In this document: in pieces, positions 26,808-35,000 of the stretch
Layout of the letters: every line of letters begins with the position of its first letter
Numbering within the stretch: the first letter of the stretch is position 1
Assembly: GCF_002368295.1 (NCBI RefSeq)
Contig: NZ_AP018248.1
Location: 6,028,979 to 6,092,978, forward strand
DNA: 64,000 nt
Source of the DNA: Tolypothrix tenuis PCC 7101
Lineage (GTDB): Bacteria; Cyanobacteriota; Cyanobacteriia; Cyanobacteriales; Nostocaceae
Reading direction: 5' to 3'
The notes under the pieces: model-generated
Database searches by the model: none
What the model was told of the DNA's origin: nothing
Seen by the model: only the letters and a program-made list of their open reading frames with translations
Program-made: the position numbers and the translations under genes

Positions 26808-28520
26808 ATGGCGAAATATGCATTGCTGATTGGAGCTAGTGAGTATGAGTCTCAAAAAATAAATAACTTATCTGGTGTAGTTAAAGATATTGAAGCAATG
26901 CAGCGTGTTTTGCAGCATTCAGAAATAGGCGGATTTGATGAAGTCAAATTTTTGTCTAATCCTGATTCCGATACCATGCGCTCAGAAATTGAGCAGTTGT
27001 TTATGGAAAAATGCCAGAAAGATGACGTAGTACTGCTTTATTTTTCTGGACATGGTTATAGACATGAAGACGGAAGTTTATTTTTTGTCAGCCGCAACAC
27101 TCAAGTTAATCCTCAAGGTTTCCCCAGAATTGGTACAGCCGTAGATGCTAAATTCATCCATCAAAATTACATGAGTCGCAGCAAGTCTAAGCGACAAGTT
27201 TTAATTCTTGACTGCTGCTTTAGTGGTGCTTTTGCAGAGGGGATGAGTGCCAAAGATATTGCTAATCTTAATATTAAAAATGAAATTGGTGAGCAATTAG
27301 GTGGTGAAGGTAGAGCTGTGCTAACTTCATCAACAGCTACACAAAAATCTTTTGAAGATTCCGGCGGCGGAGTTTACACCCGCTATTTGGTTGAGGGAAT
27401 TGAAAAAGGAGCCGCTGATAGTGACAATGATGGTGTGATTACCGTAGCTGAACTGCATGAATATGCCAAGCGCAAGGTGCAGGAAGCAAAACCAGCGATG
27501 AAGCCAGAAATCTTTGCAGTTAAAGAAGGTTATACAATTCGCCTAGCTAAAGCGCCAGTAGGTGATCCGCATTTAGAGTATCGTAAAGAAGTTGAGCAAC
27601 GTATCAGAAATGGTCGCGTTTCGGTTCCAGGGCGTAGGGTTTTGATTCGTAGACAAACGGAGTTAGGGTTACAGCAGGAAATAGCAGCAGCGATAGAAGC
27701 AGAAGTTCTCAAACCATTCCATGAGTTGCAGGAAAGTTTGCAGGAATACGAACAAACCCTGACTGAAGCATTAGAAGAAGAACCAAATCTCAGTGATGGA
27801 ACTCTTGATGATTTGCAGCGATTACAGCAAATTCTCAAACTTCGAGATGAGGATATTGCAGGTATACATCATCGCTTGATTCCCCAAGAAGAAAACAATG
27901 ATTCTAGTTCTACAAATAAAAGGGTAGACTATACCAGAATAGACGATGACCTCAGTTCAGAGAGAGGCTTAGACTATACCAGACTACAGGAGTTACTAGC
28001 ATACGAGAACTGGAAACAAGCTGATGAAGAAACATATCTATTAATGATTCAGGCTCTAGATTTGGAAAATGGTAACGACTTTTCTGTTGAACAATTAAAG
28101 ATATTCCCTTGTAAAGACCTCCTCACGATTGACCGCTTATGGGTAAAATATAGCAATGGACGCTTTGGCTTCAGCGTTCAAAAGGAAATTTACTTGAGCC
28201 TTGGCGGTAAGCTAGACGAAAACGGACAGTATGACGAGTATGACGAAAAAGCCATTAATAAATTTGGCGCTCGCGTAAGATGGAAAGAAGTGGAAAAAAA
28301 TGAGTGGAAATTATGGAAACAACTTTTTTTCACTAATAGTACCTCTCCGCCAAAAGGACACCTCCCAGCACGGGTATACACGCCAAATAATGAATTTCCT
28401 ATGCAACTAATATATTCTAAGTATGAGAATACGGGATACGAACATCGTTTCTTGGGTAGCTTCTGTACTCTCTCTTCTCTGGCATCGAGACTTGTAAACT
28501 GTAACAGTGTTATGCCGTAG
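26808..28520 (+). CDS. Caspase-family (orthocaspase) protease fused to a GUN4 domain
   Basis: A fusion of 570 residues. Residues 1-240 form a C14 caspase-like p20 region with the catalytic His82 in LLYFSGHGY and Cys137 in ILDCCFSG, and a DSDNDGVITVAEL loop (about 208-220) that looks like a calcium-binding EF-hand. Residues 245-375 are charged and helical. Residues about 390-567 are a GUN4 domain (ENWKQADEETYLLM, FPCKDLLTIDRLWVKYSNG, RFGFSVQKEIY, GHLPA, SSLASRLVNC), the fold that binds Mg-protoporphyrin and stimulates Mg chelatase. I infer a protease or signalling protein gated by porphyrin. The last residues, SVMP, come from a dispersed repeat. No operon partner is visible. Confidence 0.88.
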   Translation: MAKYALLIGASEYESQKINNLSGVVKDIEAMQRVLQHSEIGGFDEVKFLSNPDSDTMRSEIEQLFMEKCQKDDVVLLYFSGHGYRHEDGSLFFVSRNTQVNPQGFPRIGTAVDAKFIHQNYMSRSKSKRQVLILDCCFSGAFAEGMSAKDIANLNIKNEIGEQLGGEGRAVLTSSTATQKSFEDSGGGVYTRYLVEGIEKGAADSDNDGVITVAELHEYAKRKVQEAKPAMKPEIFAVKEGYTIRLAKAPVGDPHLEYRKEVEQRIRNGRVSVPGRRVLIRRQTELGLQQEIAAAIEAEVLKPFHELQESLQEYEQTLTEALEEEPNLSDGTLDDLQRLQQILKLRDEDIAGIHHRLIPQEENNDSSSTNKRVDYTRIDDDLSSERGLDYTRLQELLAYENWKQADEETYLLMIQALDLENGNDFSVEQLKIFPCKDLLTIDRLWVKYSNGRFGFSVQKEIYLSLGGKLDENGQYDEYDEKAINKFGARVRWKEVEKNEWKLWKQLFFTNSTSPPKGHLPARVYTPNNEFPMQLIYSKYENTGYEHRFLGSFCTLSSLASRLVNCNSVMP

Positions 28521-28587
28521 GCTAACGCACCTTGAATTGTTGATGGTGCGTCGGTGCGTTGCGCTGCGCGACAACACACCCTACATT
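28508..28587. mobile_element. MITE-like repeat R6, overlapping the end of the caspase-GUN4 gene
   Basis: The sequence from TGTTATGCCGTAGGCTAACG through GCGTCGGTGCGTTGCGCTGC to AACACACCCTAC is the reverse of the copy at 61464-61549. The element begins inside the last codons of the preceding gene and supplies its TAG stop. Its outer AACACACCCTAC inverted end is missing on the gene side. Confidence 0.7.
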
Positions 28588-28622
28588 TAAATTTTTTAAC
28601 AATTTAGTCATCAAGGTTACAA

Positions 28623-28841
28623 CATTAAGAACAAAACCTTGACCATTAAGAACAAAACCTTGACCATTAAGAACAAAACCTCGACCATTAAGAACAAAAC
28701 CTTGACCATTAAGAACAAAACCTCGACCATTAAGAACAAAACCTTGACCATTAAGAACAAAACCTTGACTCTTAAGAACAAAACCTTGACTCTTAAGAAC
28801 AAAACCTTGACCATTAAGAACAAAACCTTGACCATTAAGAA
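28623..28841. repeat. Minisatellite, ten 21-bp units plus a partial unit
   Basis: Ten head-to-tail 21-bp units of the form CATTAAGAACAAAACC followed by TTGAC (or TCGAC), with two units beginning TCTTAAG, then a partial eleventh. Because 21 is a multiple of three, open frames with seven-residue repeats appear on both strands; they lack usable starts and are not called. It lies upstream of the small coiled-coil protein gene at 29303. Compare the equally sized array at 62799-63008. Confidence 0.9.
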
Positions 28842-29021
28842 TTAAAATTCAAGCGATCGCTCTTAATTCTCCAAAATAATGTGCAACCCGCATTTCTCAC
28901 AAGCAGGGGCGGGTTCACAGATATGATCCAATGATGCATAACTATCTCGCTTAAACCGCCGCTACGACATCTGGAAACACAGAAAGCTTAAGTTAAGAGT
29001 ATTCGTAGATTGGGTTCCTAA

Positions 29022-29153
29022 TACCATTTTCAGAAAAGAATGCGACAAATGGGTAGGGGCACGGCACCAGTAAGATATTTGATATGCCAAAAGATTGCGG
29101 ATGCCGTGCCCTTACAAAGAATTTATCTGTTGCAAACATTATTTGACTTGGTA
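29022..29153. mobile_element. MITE-like repeat R1, full copy
   Basis: A 132-bp element with ends TACCATTTTCAGAAAAGAAT and ATTTGACTTGGTA, the inner inverted segment TGCGACAAATGGGTAGG / CTGTTGCAAAC, and the core GGGCACGGCACC...GATGCCGTGCCC. No clear target duplication is visible at this copy. It lies between the minisatellite and the gene at 29303. Confidence 0.7.
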
Positions 29154-29302
29154 TAATCTACGCAATATTGCTTAGTGATTAAATACAGAGAAATCACGGA
29201 CATAAATAAAAATTTTTGTTAAAAAATTGCTATTTTTGCTGAACCAGAATCTAACTCAATTGAGGCAAACTAGCTATAGAAAACTCTTAAAGGAGTAAAT
29301 TT

Positions 29303-29698
29303 ATGACTCTAAAGAAACGTACATCCCGAATTCTAGAAAAAGCTGAGTTTAGAGTTGCCGGATTGAAAGCGATTGATCCAAACATATCATTTGATGATAG
29401 TTACAACTTACAAAATCTGACTCAACTAATACAGCAGTTTCATAATATGCTTGATGAATATAATGCTGCTATTGCTGTCATTGACTCTTCTAGAAGCAAG
29501 CTTGACAATATGGAAAAAACCTTAAACAACATTTCCGATAAAATGCTGGTTGGGGTTGGTTTTAAATATGGCAAAGACAGCAATGAATATGCACTTGCAG
29601 GTGGCGTTAAACTAAGCGAACGTGTTCGCAAAAGCAGATTAACCCGCTTGAAAAATAGTGCAGAGAAAACAGCAGATGATAATGTAGTAACTGCCTAG
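29303..29698 (+). CDS. Small coiled-coil protein of the YGKxSxEYxxAGG family, hypothetical
   Basis: A soluble protein of 131 residues. After a basic start (LKKRTSRILEKAEFR), two long helices (about residues 38-65 and 66-92) look like a coiled-coil hairpin. The conserved motif YGKDSNEYALAGGVK (about 94-108) and a basic tail SERVRKSRLTR follow. The same motif, order and length occur in the protein encoded at 62255-62623 (YGKTSDEYGMAGG), so the two are paralogues. AGGAG about ten bases before ATG 29303 supports the start. A 21-bp minisatellite lies upstream of both genes. I do not recognise a function; the basic tail could suggest nucleic-acid contact. Confidence 0.65.
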   Translation: MTLKKRTSRILEKAEFRVAGLKAIDPNISFDDSYNLQNLTQLIQQFHNMLDEYNAAIAVIDSSRSKLDNMEKTLNNISDKMLVGVGFKYGKDSNEYALAGGVKLSERVRKSRLTRLKNSAEKTADDNVVTA

Positions 29699-29766
29699 CA
29701 CCGCTGTGCAGAAGTCAGACTTCCAATTAAAACAATACTCACTGGGGTAGGGGCACGGCACCGATC

Positions 29767-29926
29767 ATTGGTGTTAACTTAACGTGAAACCCGCTTAGTT
29801 GCAAGGTTTTGCCCTCACCCCCAGCCCCTCTCCCACCAGGAGAGGGGAGTAAGAGATTCAATTCCCCTTCTCCCTGAGGGAGAAGGGGTTAGGGGATGAG
29901 GGCGCGAGATATTTGTACAACGCCCG
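29767..29926. mobile_element. MITE-like repeat R5, right end lost
   Basis: Starts CATTGGTGTTAACTTAACG and contains the R5 interior (GCCCTCACCCCCAGCCCCTC, GAGAAGGGGTTAGGGGATGA, TTGTACAACGCCCG), but stops at CGCCCG where complete copies continue to AGTTGACAC. Other copies are at 50143-50336 and 63102-63288. Confidence 0.7.
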
Positions 29927-30019
29927 ATAATCAAATCAGATTTTTATAATTTATCACCGTACTTTGATAGAGTAATTTTAACCAGCTAGAATTACTAGAT
30001 AATCCAGAGCATCACAACT

Positions 30020-33000
30020 ATGAAAGTTATTCATGGCACCTGGATACCAAATGCGGCATCTGACTTTATTCAGCCAGGGTCTTTTTATTTGTGGATAGAA
30101 ACCCCGATAGTCAAAAAAAGTCGTGCTAATCAGCAAAATATTCATCCTGGACATCTAGCAAAAGCTGAATTAATTGCTTTTTTAACGCAAGCTTTAGGGT
30201 TGAAAGAACCACCTAATCAATTAATTCAACGCATATCGCCTAAATATTTTGCTCTACCTACTGTTGATAATCAACCATTACCCTCACCAGAATTAATCAA
30301 GTATCTGGAAGTGGAAATTCCTGAAGAATATGAGAATTTTCAATATTGGCAGGTGGATTGTTATGAAACGGTCATATCTGCTAAGACAGAAAAAGTAAAT
30401 AATATTATCAAACTGCTCAAGGATATTCATTTTTTAGCGCTACACAATGCCGATGAAGTGCAACTCGGTTCGGATTTGTTGTTTTGGTATCACTACACCC
30501 AAGCTTTTAAGCAAGTAATTCTTAAAGACCAATATATTCCAGCGCTGAAATATCGAGAGTTAGAAGCAGCAAAAACTAAGAAGAAAGGCAAATCTTCAAC
30601 TGCAAAACCATTTGAAATTTACGCCACCTGGGAAATAATATCTGTTGCTTACGAAGAAAATATTAAAAAGTATATTGATTATATGCCGCTGATTTGTGTG
30701 GCAGGTGCGGCAACATCTGGCGATAGTATTGAGTTTTTTGATCAAGAAACATTATTACGTCATTTTTCTGAATATATTCTAACAAATATAGTTACCCATA
30801 CAGCCTCTACAGCCGCTTTTGATAAACAAATTGCAGATTCGCTAGTTGAATATTCTTTTTACCCCCATCGACATAACCCCTTAAAAACAAATCAAGCTTT
30901 TGCAGAATATCAGCAATGGTTAGCATGGAAAACTAAAATTAACCGGACTCAAGCTGATGCTGCTTTTCATCTTTGCTTCCAGTTGCATTCTCCTACTGCT
31001 GAAGCAATAGATAATTGGCAAATGCAATTTTTAGTAGCCAGTAAACAAGACCCTTCCCTAAAGCTGGATTTGTCCGATTACTGGACTATGAATAAAACAA
31101 CTAAAACGGGGGTACATAAACAATATGGGAAAGATTTTGAAACGCATTTGCTGCTGAATTTAGGTTATGCAGCGAGGATGTATCCTAAATTATGGCAGGG
31201 ATTGGAAACCGATCAACCAAGGGGAATGCAACTCACTTTAGAAGAAGCATTTGCTTTCCTCCAAGAAAGTGCTTGGGTGTTAGAAGATGCTGGTTTTAAA
31301 GTAATTGTACCTGCTTGGTATACTCCCGCAGGTCGCCGTCGTGCCAAAATTCGCCTCAAAGCTTCCGGTAAAAAATTAGCACCAACAAAAGGTGAAACCA
31401 AAAGCTATTTTGGTTTAAATTCTCTAGTACAGTATGAATATGAATTGGCAATTGGTGAGCAAGTTGTCACACCCCAAGAATGGGAACAATTAATTAATGC
31501 TAAGGCTCCTTTGGTGCATTTTCGCGGTCAATGGATGGAATTAGACCGAGATAAAATGCAACAGTTGCTAGAATTTTGGCAATCTCATGGTGATGAACAG
31601 CCAGAGATGAATTTGCTGGAATTTCTGCAACGTAGCGCGGAAGCTGGGGACGAGTGGGAAATTGAACATGATGAAGTTTTAGCGGACATGATGGCGAAGC
31701 TGCAAGATAAAAGTCAGCTAGAACCAATTTCTGAACAATTAAATTTGCAAGGGAATTTGCGCGAGTACCAAAAGCGTGGTGTTTCTTGGTTGCAATATTT
31801 AGAAAGATTGGGATTAAATGGCTGTCTTGCAGACGATATGGGTTTAGGTAAATCCGTGCAGGTAATAGCTAGGCTGGTACAGGAGAAGGAAGGACAAGGG
31901 AGTGATTTACCGCCTACATTATTAATCGCGCCTACTTCCGTTGTCGGGAATTGGCAAAAAGAAATTGCCAAATTTGCGCCACATTTAAAAAGTATGGTGC
32001 ATCATGGAGGCGATCGCACGCAAAATTCCGCAGACTTCAAAGCCGCTTGTCTTCAGCATGATGTCGTCATTACTTCCTTTACCTTGGCTCGCAAAGATGA
32101 GAAGCTATTCAACAGTGTGGAATGGCAACGTCTGGTTTTAGATGAAGCGCAAAATATCAAAAATCCCAAAGCAGCGCAAACTAAAGCAATTCTCAAACTC
32201 TCCGCCAAACATCGACTAGCTTTGACAGGAACTCCGGTAGAAAACCGCTTACTAGATTTATGGTCGATTTTTAATTTTCTCAATCCTGGTTACTTGGGTA
32301 AAGAAGCACAATTTCGTAAATCTTTTGAGATTCCCATTCAGAAAGATAATGATCGCGTCAAATCAGTTACCTTAAAAAAACTGGTGGAACCTTTAATTTT
32401 ACGTCGGGTGAAAACTGATCAATCGATCATCAACGATTTACCCGATAAAGTTGAACAAATCCTCTACACCAACTTAACTAAAGAACAAGCCTCACTTTAC
32501 GAAGTGGTGGTGAAAGATGTTGAAGAACAATTGCAAAAGGCTGAAGGAATCCAACGCAAAGGATTAATTCTTTCGACTTTAATGAAATTGAAACAGATTT
32601 GCAATCATCCAGCCCAATTCTTACAGGATAACAGCGAATTTTCCCCAGAGCGATCGCACAAACTCAGCCGATTATCAGAAATGGTAGAAGAAGCGATTTC
32701 TGAAGGCGAAAGTTTACTGATATTTAGCCAATTTACGGAAGCTTGCGAAAACATTGAAAAGCATCTCAAACACAACTTACACTGCAATACTTACTATTTA
32801 CATGGTGGGACAAACCGCAAACGTCGGGAACAGATGATTAGCGAATTTCAAGAACCCGATACAGAACCATCTGTGTTTATTCTTTCCCTAAAAGCCGGCG
32901 GTGTGGGGATTACACTCACTAAAGCAAATCATGTATTCCATTTTGATAGATGGTGGAATCCAGCAGTTGAGAACCAAGCAACAGATAGAGCTTTTAGGAT

Positions 33001-33196
33001 TGGTCAAAAAAAGAATGTTTTTGTGCATAAATTTGTCGCCATTGGCACTCTTGAAGAAAAAATTAACCAAATGATTGAAGATAAGAAAAAACTCTCGGCT
33101 GCTGTTGTTGGGAGTGATGAATCTTGGCTCACAGAACTGGATAACGAAGCATTTAAACAACTCATCGCCTTAAATAAAAGCGCAATTTTGGAGTAA
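30020..33196 (+). CDS. SNF2/Rad54-family helicase-like ATPase
   Basis: A protein of 1058 residues. The N-terminal half (to about 560) is the accessory region seen in bacterial SNF2 proteins. The C-terminal half is a two-lobed SNF2 ATPase: motif I DDMGLGKSVQ (near 610), Ia LLIAPTSVVGNW, motif II LDEAQNIKN (near 707), motif III LTGTPVENR, IV LIFSQFTEACEN, V LKAGGVGITLTKA and VI QATDRAFRIGQ. Such proteins translocate on double-stranded DNA and remodel DNA-protein complexes. The next gene, only five bases downstream, encodes a SWIM zinc-finger protein, so the pair is co-transcribed. The repair or transcription role is inferred from the family. Confidence 0.9.
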   Translation: MKVIHGTWIPNAASDFIQPGSFYLWIETPIVKKSRANQQNIHPGHLAKAELIAFLTQALGLKEPPNQLIQRISPKYFALPTVDNQPLPSPELIKYLEVEIPEEYENFQYWQVDCYETVISAKTEKVNNIIKLLKDIHFLALHNADEVQLGSDLLFWYHYTQAFKQVILKDQYIPALKYRELEAAKTKKKGKSSTAKPFEIYATWEIISVAYEENIKKYIDYMPLICVAGAATSGDSIEFFDQETLLRHFSEYILTNIVTHTASTAAFDKQIADSLVEYSFYPHRHNPLKTNQAFAEYQQWLAWKTKINRTQADAAFHLCFQLHSPTAEAIDNWQMQFLVASKQDPSLKLDLSDYWTMNKTTKTGVHKQYGKDFETHLLLNLGYAARMYPKLWQGLETDQPRGMQLTLEEAFAFLQESAWVLEDAGFKVIVPAWYTPAGRRRAKIRLKASGKKLAPTKGETKSYFGLNSLVQYEYELAIGEQVVTPQEWEQLINAKAPLVHFRGQWMELDRDKMQQLLEFWQSHGDEQPEMNLLEFLQRSAEAGDEWEIEHDEVLADMMAKLQDKSQLEPISEQLNLQGNLREYQKRGVSWLQYLERLGLNGCLADDMGLGKSVQVIARLVQEKEGQGSDLPPTLLIAPTSVVGNWQKEIAKFAPHLKSMVHHGGDRTQNSADFKAACLQHDVVITSFTLARKDEKLFNSVEWQRLVLDEAQNIKNPKAAQTKAILKLSAKHRLALTGTPVENRLLDLWSIFNFLNPGYLGKEAQFRKSFEIPIQKDNDRVKSVTLKKLVEPLILRRVKTDQSIINDLPDKVEQILYTNLTKEQASLYEVVVKDVEEQLQKAEGIQRKGLILSTLMKLKQICNHPAQFLQDNSEFSPERSHKLSRLSEMVEEAISEGESLLIFSQFTEACENIEKHLKHNLHCNTYYLHGGTNRKRREQMISEFQEPDTEPSVFILSLKAGGVGITLTKANHVFHFDRWWNPAVENQATDRAFRIGQKKNVFVHKFVAIGTLEEKINQMIEDKKKLSAAVVGSDESWLTELDNEAFKQLIALNKSAILE

Positions 33197-33201
33197 ATCT
33201 C

Positions 33202-34041
33202 ATGTCTAAATTTAGCAGAACTTGGTGGGGCGATCGCTTTATTCAAGCATTAGAACAATTCACCGATGAAGGAAGGCTACAACGCGGACGTTCCTATGCA
33301 CGTGGTGGTAAAGTTTTAAATTTTGAAGTAGAGAAAAATAAAATTAACGCTCACGTTCAAGGTTCAATTAATCCCTACTTTGGAGTTTATACGGTTCCAC
33401 TTTATAATATTTCCATTGAAATTACACCAATTGCCAAAAATCGCTGGAGTGAAGCGATTCAAAAGCTTTCTGCAAAAGCAAGTATAGTTTCGCGGTTACT
33501 AATTAACGAAGTCCCAGAAAATATAGAAGATACTTTTGCTGACTTGGGATTACATTTATTACCCCACAGCAGCAAAGATTTTAAAACCAAATGTTCTTGT
33601 CCAGATTACGCCAATCCTTGCAAGCATATCGCGGGAGTTTATTATTTAGTTGCTTCACAGTTAGATGAAAACCCATTTCTCTTATTTGAACTACGGGGAT
33701 TATCCAAAACAGAACTACAAGCAAAACTGGCTGAGTCAAATTTAGGTAAAGCGCTATCGGAAGAATTGAATACTAAGGAAATTCCTTTAGAATTATCAAC
33801 TTCGCTATATACAAAATTAGAAAAGCAAACTATTACACAACAGCCAAGCGTGAGGGAATTTTGGTTAGGAACGAAGCGATTACCCCAAACAATTGAAGTA
33901 GGTAGTCAACGCGGGGTATCAGCAATTTTAGTAAAGAAGCAGGGAGATTTTCCAGCTTTTTGGCGCAAGGATAATTCTTTTATTGAAACGATGGAGGAGT
34001 TATATCAAAGGGTGAAGACGAAAAATCAAAATATTATCTAA
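33202..34041 (+). CDS. SWIM zinc-finger protein partner of the SNF2 ATPase
   Basis: A protein of 279 residues with the SWIM motif CSCPDYANPCKHIAGVYY (CxCx(n)CxH) near residues 131-148. SWIM domains bind DNA or protein and are often encoded next to bacterial SNF2 helicases. The N-terminus has WGDRFIQALEQF, typical of these partners. It follows the helicase stop by five bases, so the two are an operon. It has no other recognised domain. Confidence 0.85.
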   Translation: MSKFSRTWWGDRFIQALEQFTDEGRLQRGRSYARGGKVLNFEVEKNKINAHVQGSINPYFGVYTVPLYNISIEITPIAKNRWSEAIQKLSAKASIVSRLLINEVPENIEDTFADLGLHLLPHSSKDFKTKCSCPDYANPCKHIAGVYYLVASQLDENPFLLFELRGLSKTELQAKLAESNLGKALSEELNTKEIPLELSTSLYTKLEKQTITQQPSVREFWLGTKRLPQTIEVGSQRGVSAILVKKQGDFPAFWRKDNSFIETMEELYQRVKTKNQNII

Positions 34042-34070
34042 AAATCAAAACTTAACTTTCTAAATTGTAA

Positions 34071-34182
34071 TACCAATTCAAATAATGTTTGCGACAGATA
34101 AATTGTTTGTAAGGGCACGGCATCTTCAATCTTTTGTCATATCAAATATCTTACTGGTGCCGTGCCCCTACCCATCTGTCGT
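34071..34182. mobile_element. MITE-like repeat R1, one end decayed
   Basis: Starts TACCAATTCAAATAATGTTT and GCGACAGATAAATT, with the core GGGCACGGCATCTTCAATC...GGTGCCGTGCCCC, in reverse orientation to the copy at 29022. The far end fades after CCCATCTGTCG. The rest of the 34042-34433 gap carries no gene that I can see. Confidence 0.65.
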
Positions 34183-34433
34183 TGAGGCAGAGGTTTTTGA
34201 TAGATGCGACCATGAATATATTCACTAGCTGGCTTAGTTTCTGGGAGTTTGAGAAATTCGCTCAAAGTCAAGACTGGTGATGTTGTCATATGCCAACTGT
34301 TTTAGATTACTGTTATTTTATCGAGTTGCGATCGCCTTTGTTATGTCATGAAAGGTATGTGTGAGAATGAAATCAAATTATATTCACAATCTATCCCCAA
34401 TAGGGATGTTAATATTATTGTAAATCCGATTGA

Positions 34434-34652
34434 ATGAATAATATGACAGAACTTAACTTTGACGAAGAGAGAATTAAGCAACTATTTAAAAGCGCTCTCA
34501 TTGAAGTAATTCAAGAACAGAAAGAAGTATTTTCTGATTTGTTAGCAGAAATTATTGAAGATATCGCTCTTGAAAAAGCTATTAAAGAAGGTGAGGATAC
34601 AGAATCAGTCAGCCGAGATGCAATTTTTAAGATTTTGGGAAATAAAGGATGA
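34434..34652 (+). CDS. Antitoxin of a ParE/RelE-type pair
   Basis: An acidic protein of 72 residues, predicted helical (FKSALIEVIQEQKEVFSDLL), without a classic ribbon-helix-helix signature that I can name. It overlaps the downstream toxin gene by four bases (ATGA), the standard arrangement of type II systems. It should bind and neutralise the toxin and may autoregulate the promoter. A second ATG, three codons in (34443), is an equally good start. Confidence 0.7.
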   Translation: MNNMTELNFDEERIKQLFKSALIEVIQEQKEVFSDLLAEIIEDIALEKAIKEGEDTESVSRDAIFKILGNKG

Positions 34653-34915
34653 TTGTTGAGTTCCGCAAAAGCTTTGAAAAGGATTTGAGCAAAATTAAAG
34701 ACGAAACCATATTGCAACGAATACAAAAAGTAATCGAAGAAGTAGAAAATGCTGAAAATATTGGAGAATTAAGTAATATTAAAAAACTCAAAACTGATGG
34801 TGATTATTATCGGATTAGAGTTGGAGATTACAGAATAGGATTAAAAATTTCTGATAATATATTTGTTTTTATACGAGCGTTACCAAGAAAAGATATTTAC
34901 AGGTATTTTCCTTAA
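34649..34915 (+). CDS. ParE/RelE-family toxin
   Basis: A basic protein of 88 residues. The RelE/ParE fold is indicated by FRKSFEKDLSKIKD, the central KKLKTDGDYYRIRVGDYRIG and the end FIRALPRKDIYRYFP. Toxins of this superfamily are either ribosome-dependent mRNA interferases (RelE) or gyrase poisons (ParE); which applies cannot be told from sequence alone. Its start codon overlaps the antitoxin stop. A strong hairpin terminator follows at 34946-34982. Confidence 0.8.
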   Translation: MIVEFRKSFEKDLSKIKDETILQRIQKVIEEVENAENIGELSNIKKLKTDGDYYRIRVGDYRIGLKISDNIFVFIRALPRKDIYRYFP

Positions 34916-34945
34916 TTATTAGAAGTTTTTGTACAAGTTAAATAA

Positions 34946-34982
34946 AAAAAGCGATCGCACTTTTAGGGTGCGATCGCTTTTT
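34946..34982. terminator. Strong bidirectional hairpin terminator carrying two HIP1 sites
   Basis: AAAAAGCGATCGCAC, a 7-base loop, GTGCGATCGCTTTTT: a perfect 15-bp stem with A-tract and T-tract on opposite sides. It lies between the convergent toxin gene and ftsH and works in both directions. Each arm contains the HIP1 octamer GCGATCGC. Confidence 0.85.
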
Positions 34983-35000
34983 TATTTCAATCTGAAATCC

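Noticed and set aside
28623..28841. Possible CRISPR array
   Set aside because: Units are directly adjacent with no unique spacers, and no cas genes are present. The same holds for 62799-63008 and the heptamer arrays.
28617..28845. Open frames on both strands over the first minisatellite (KNKTLTI and MVKVLFL repeats)
   Set aside because: Both strands are open for the same trivial reason; no start signals and no non-repeat coding sequence.
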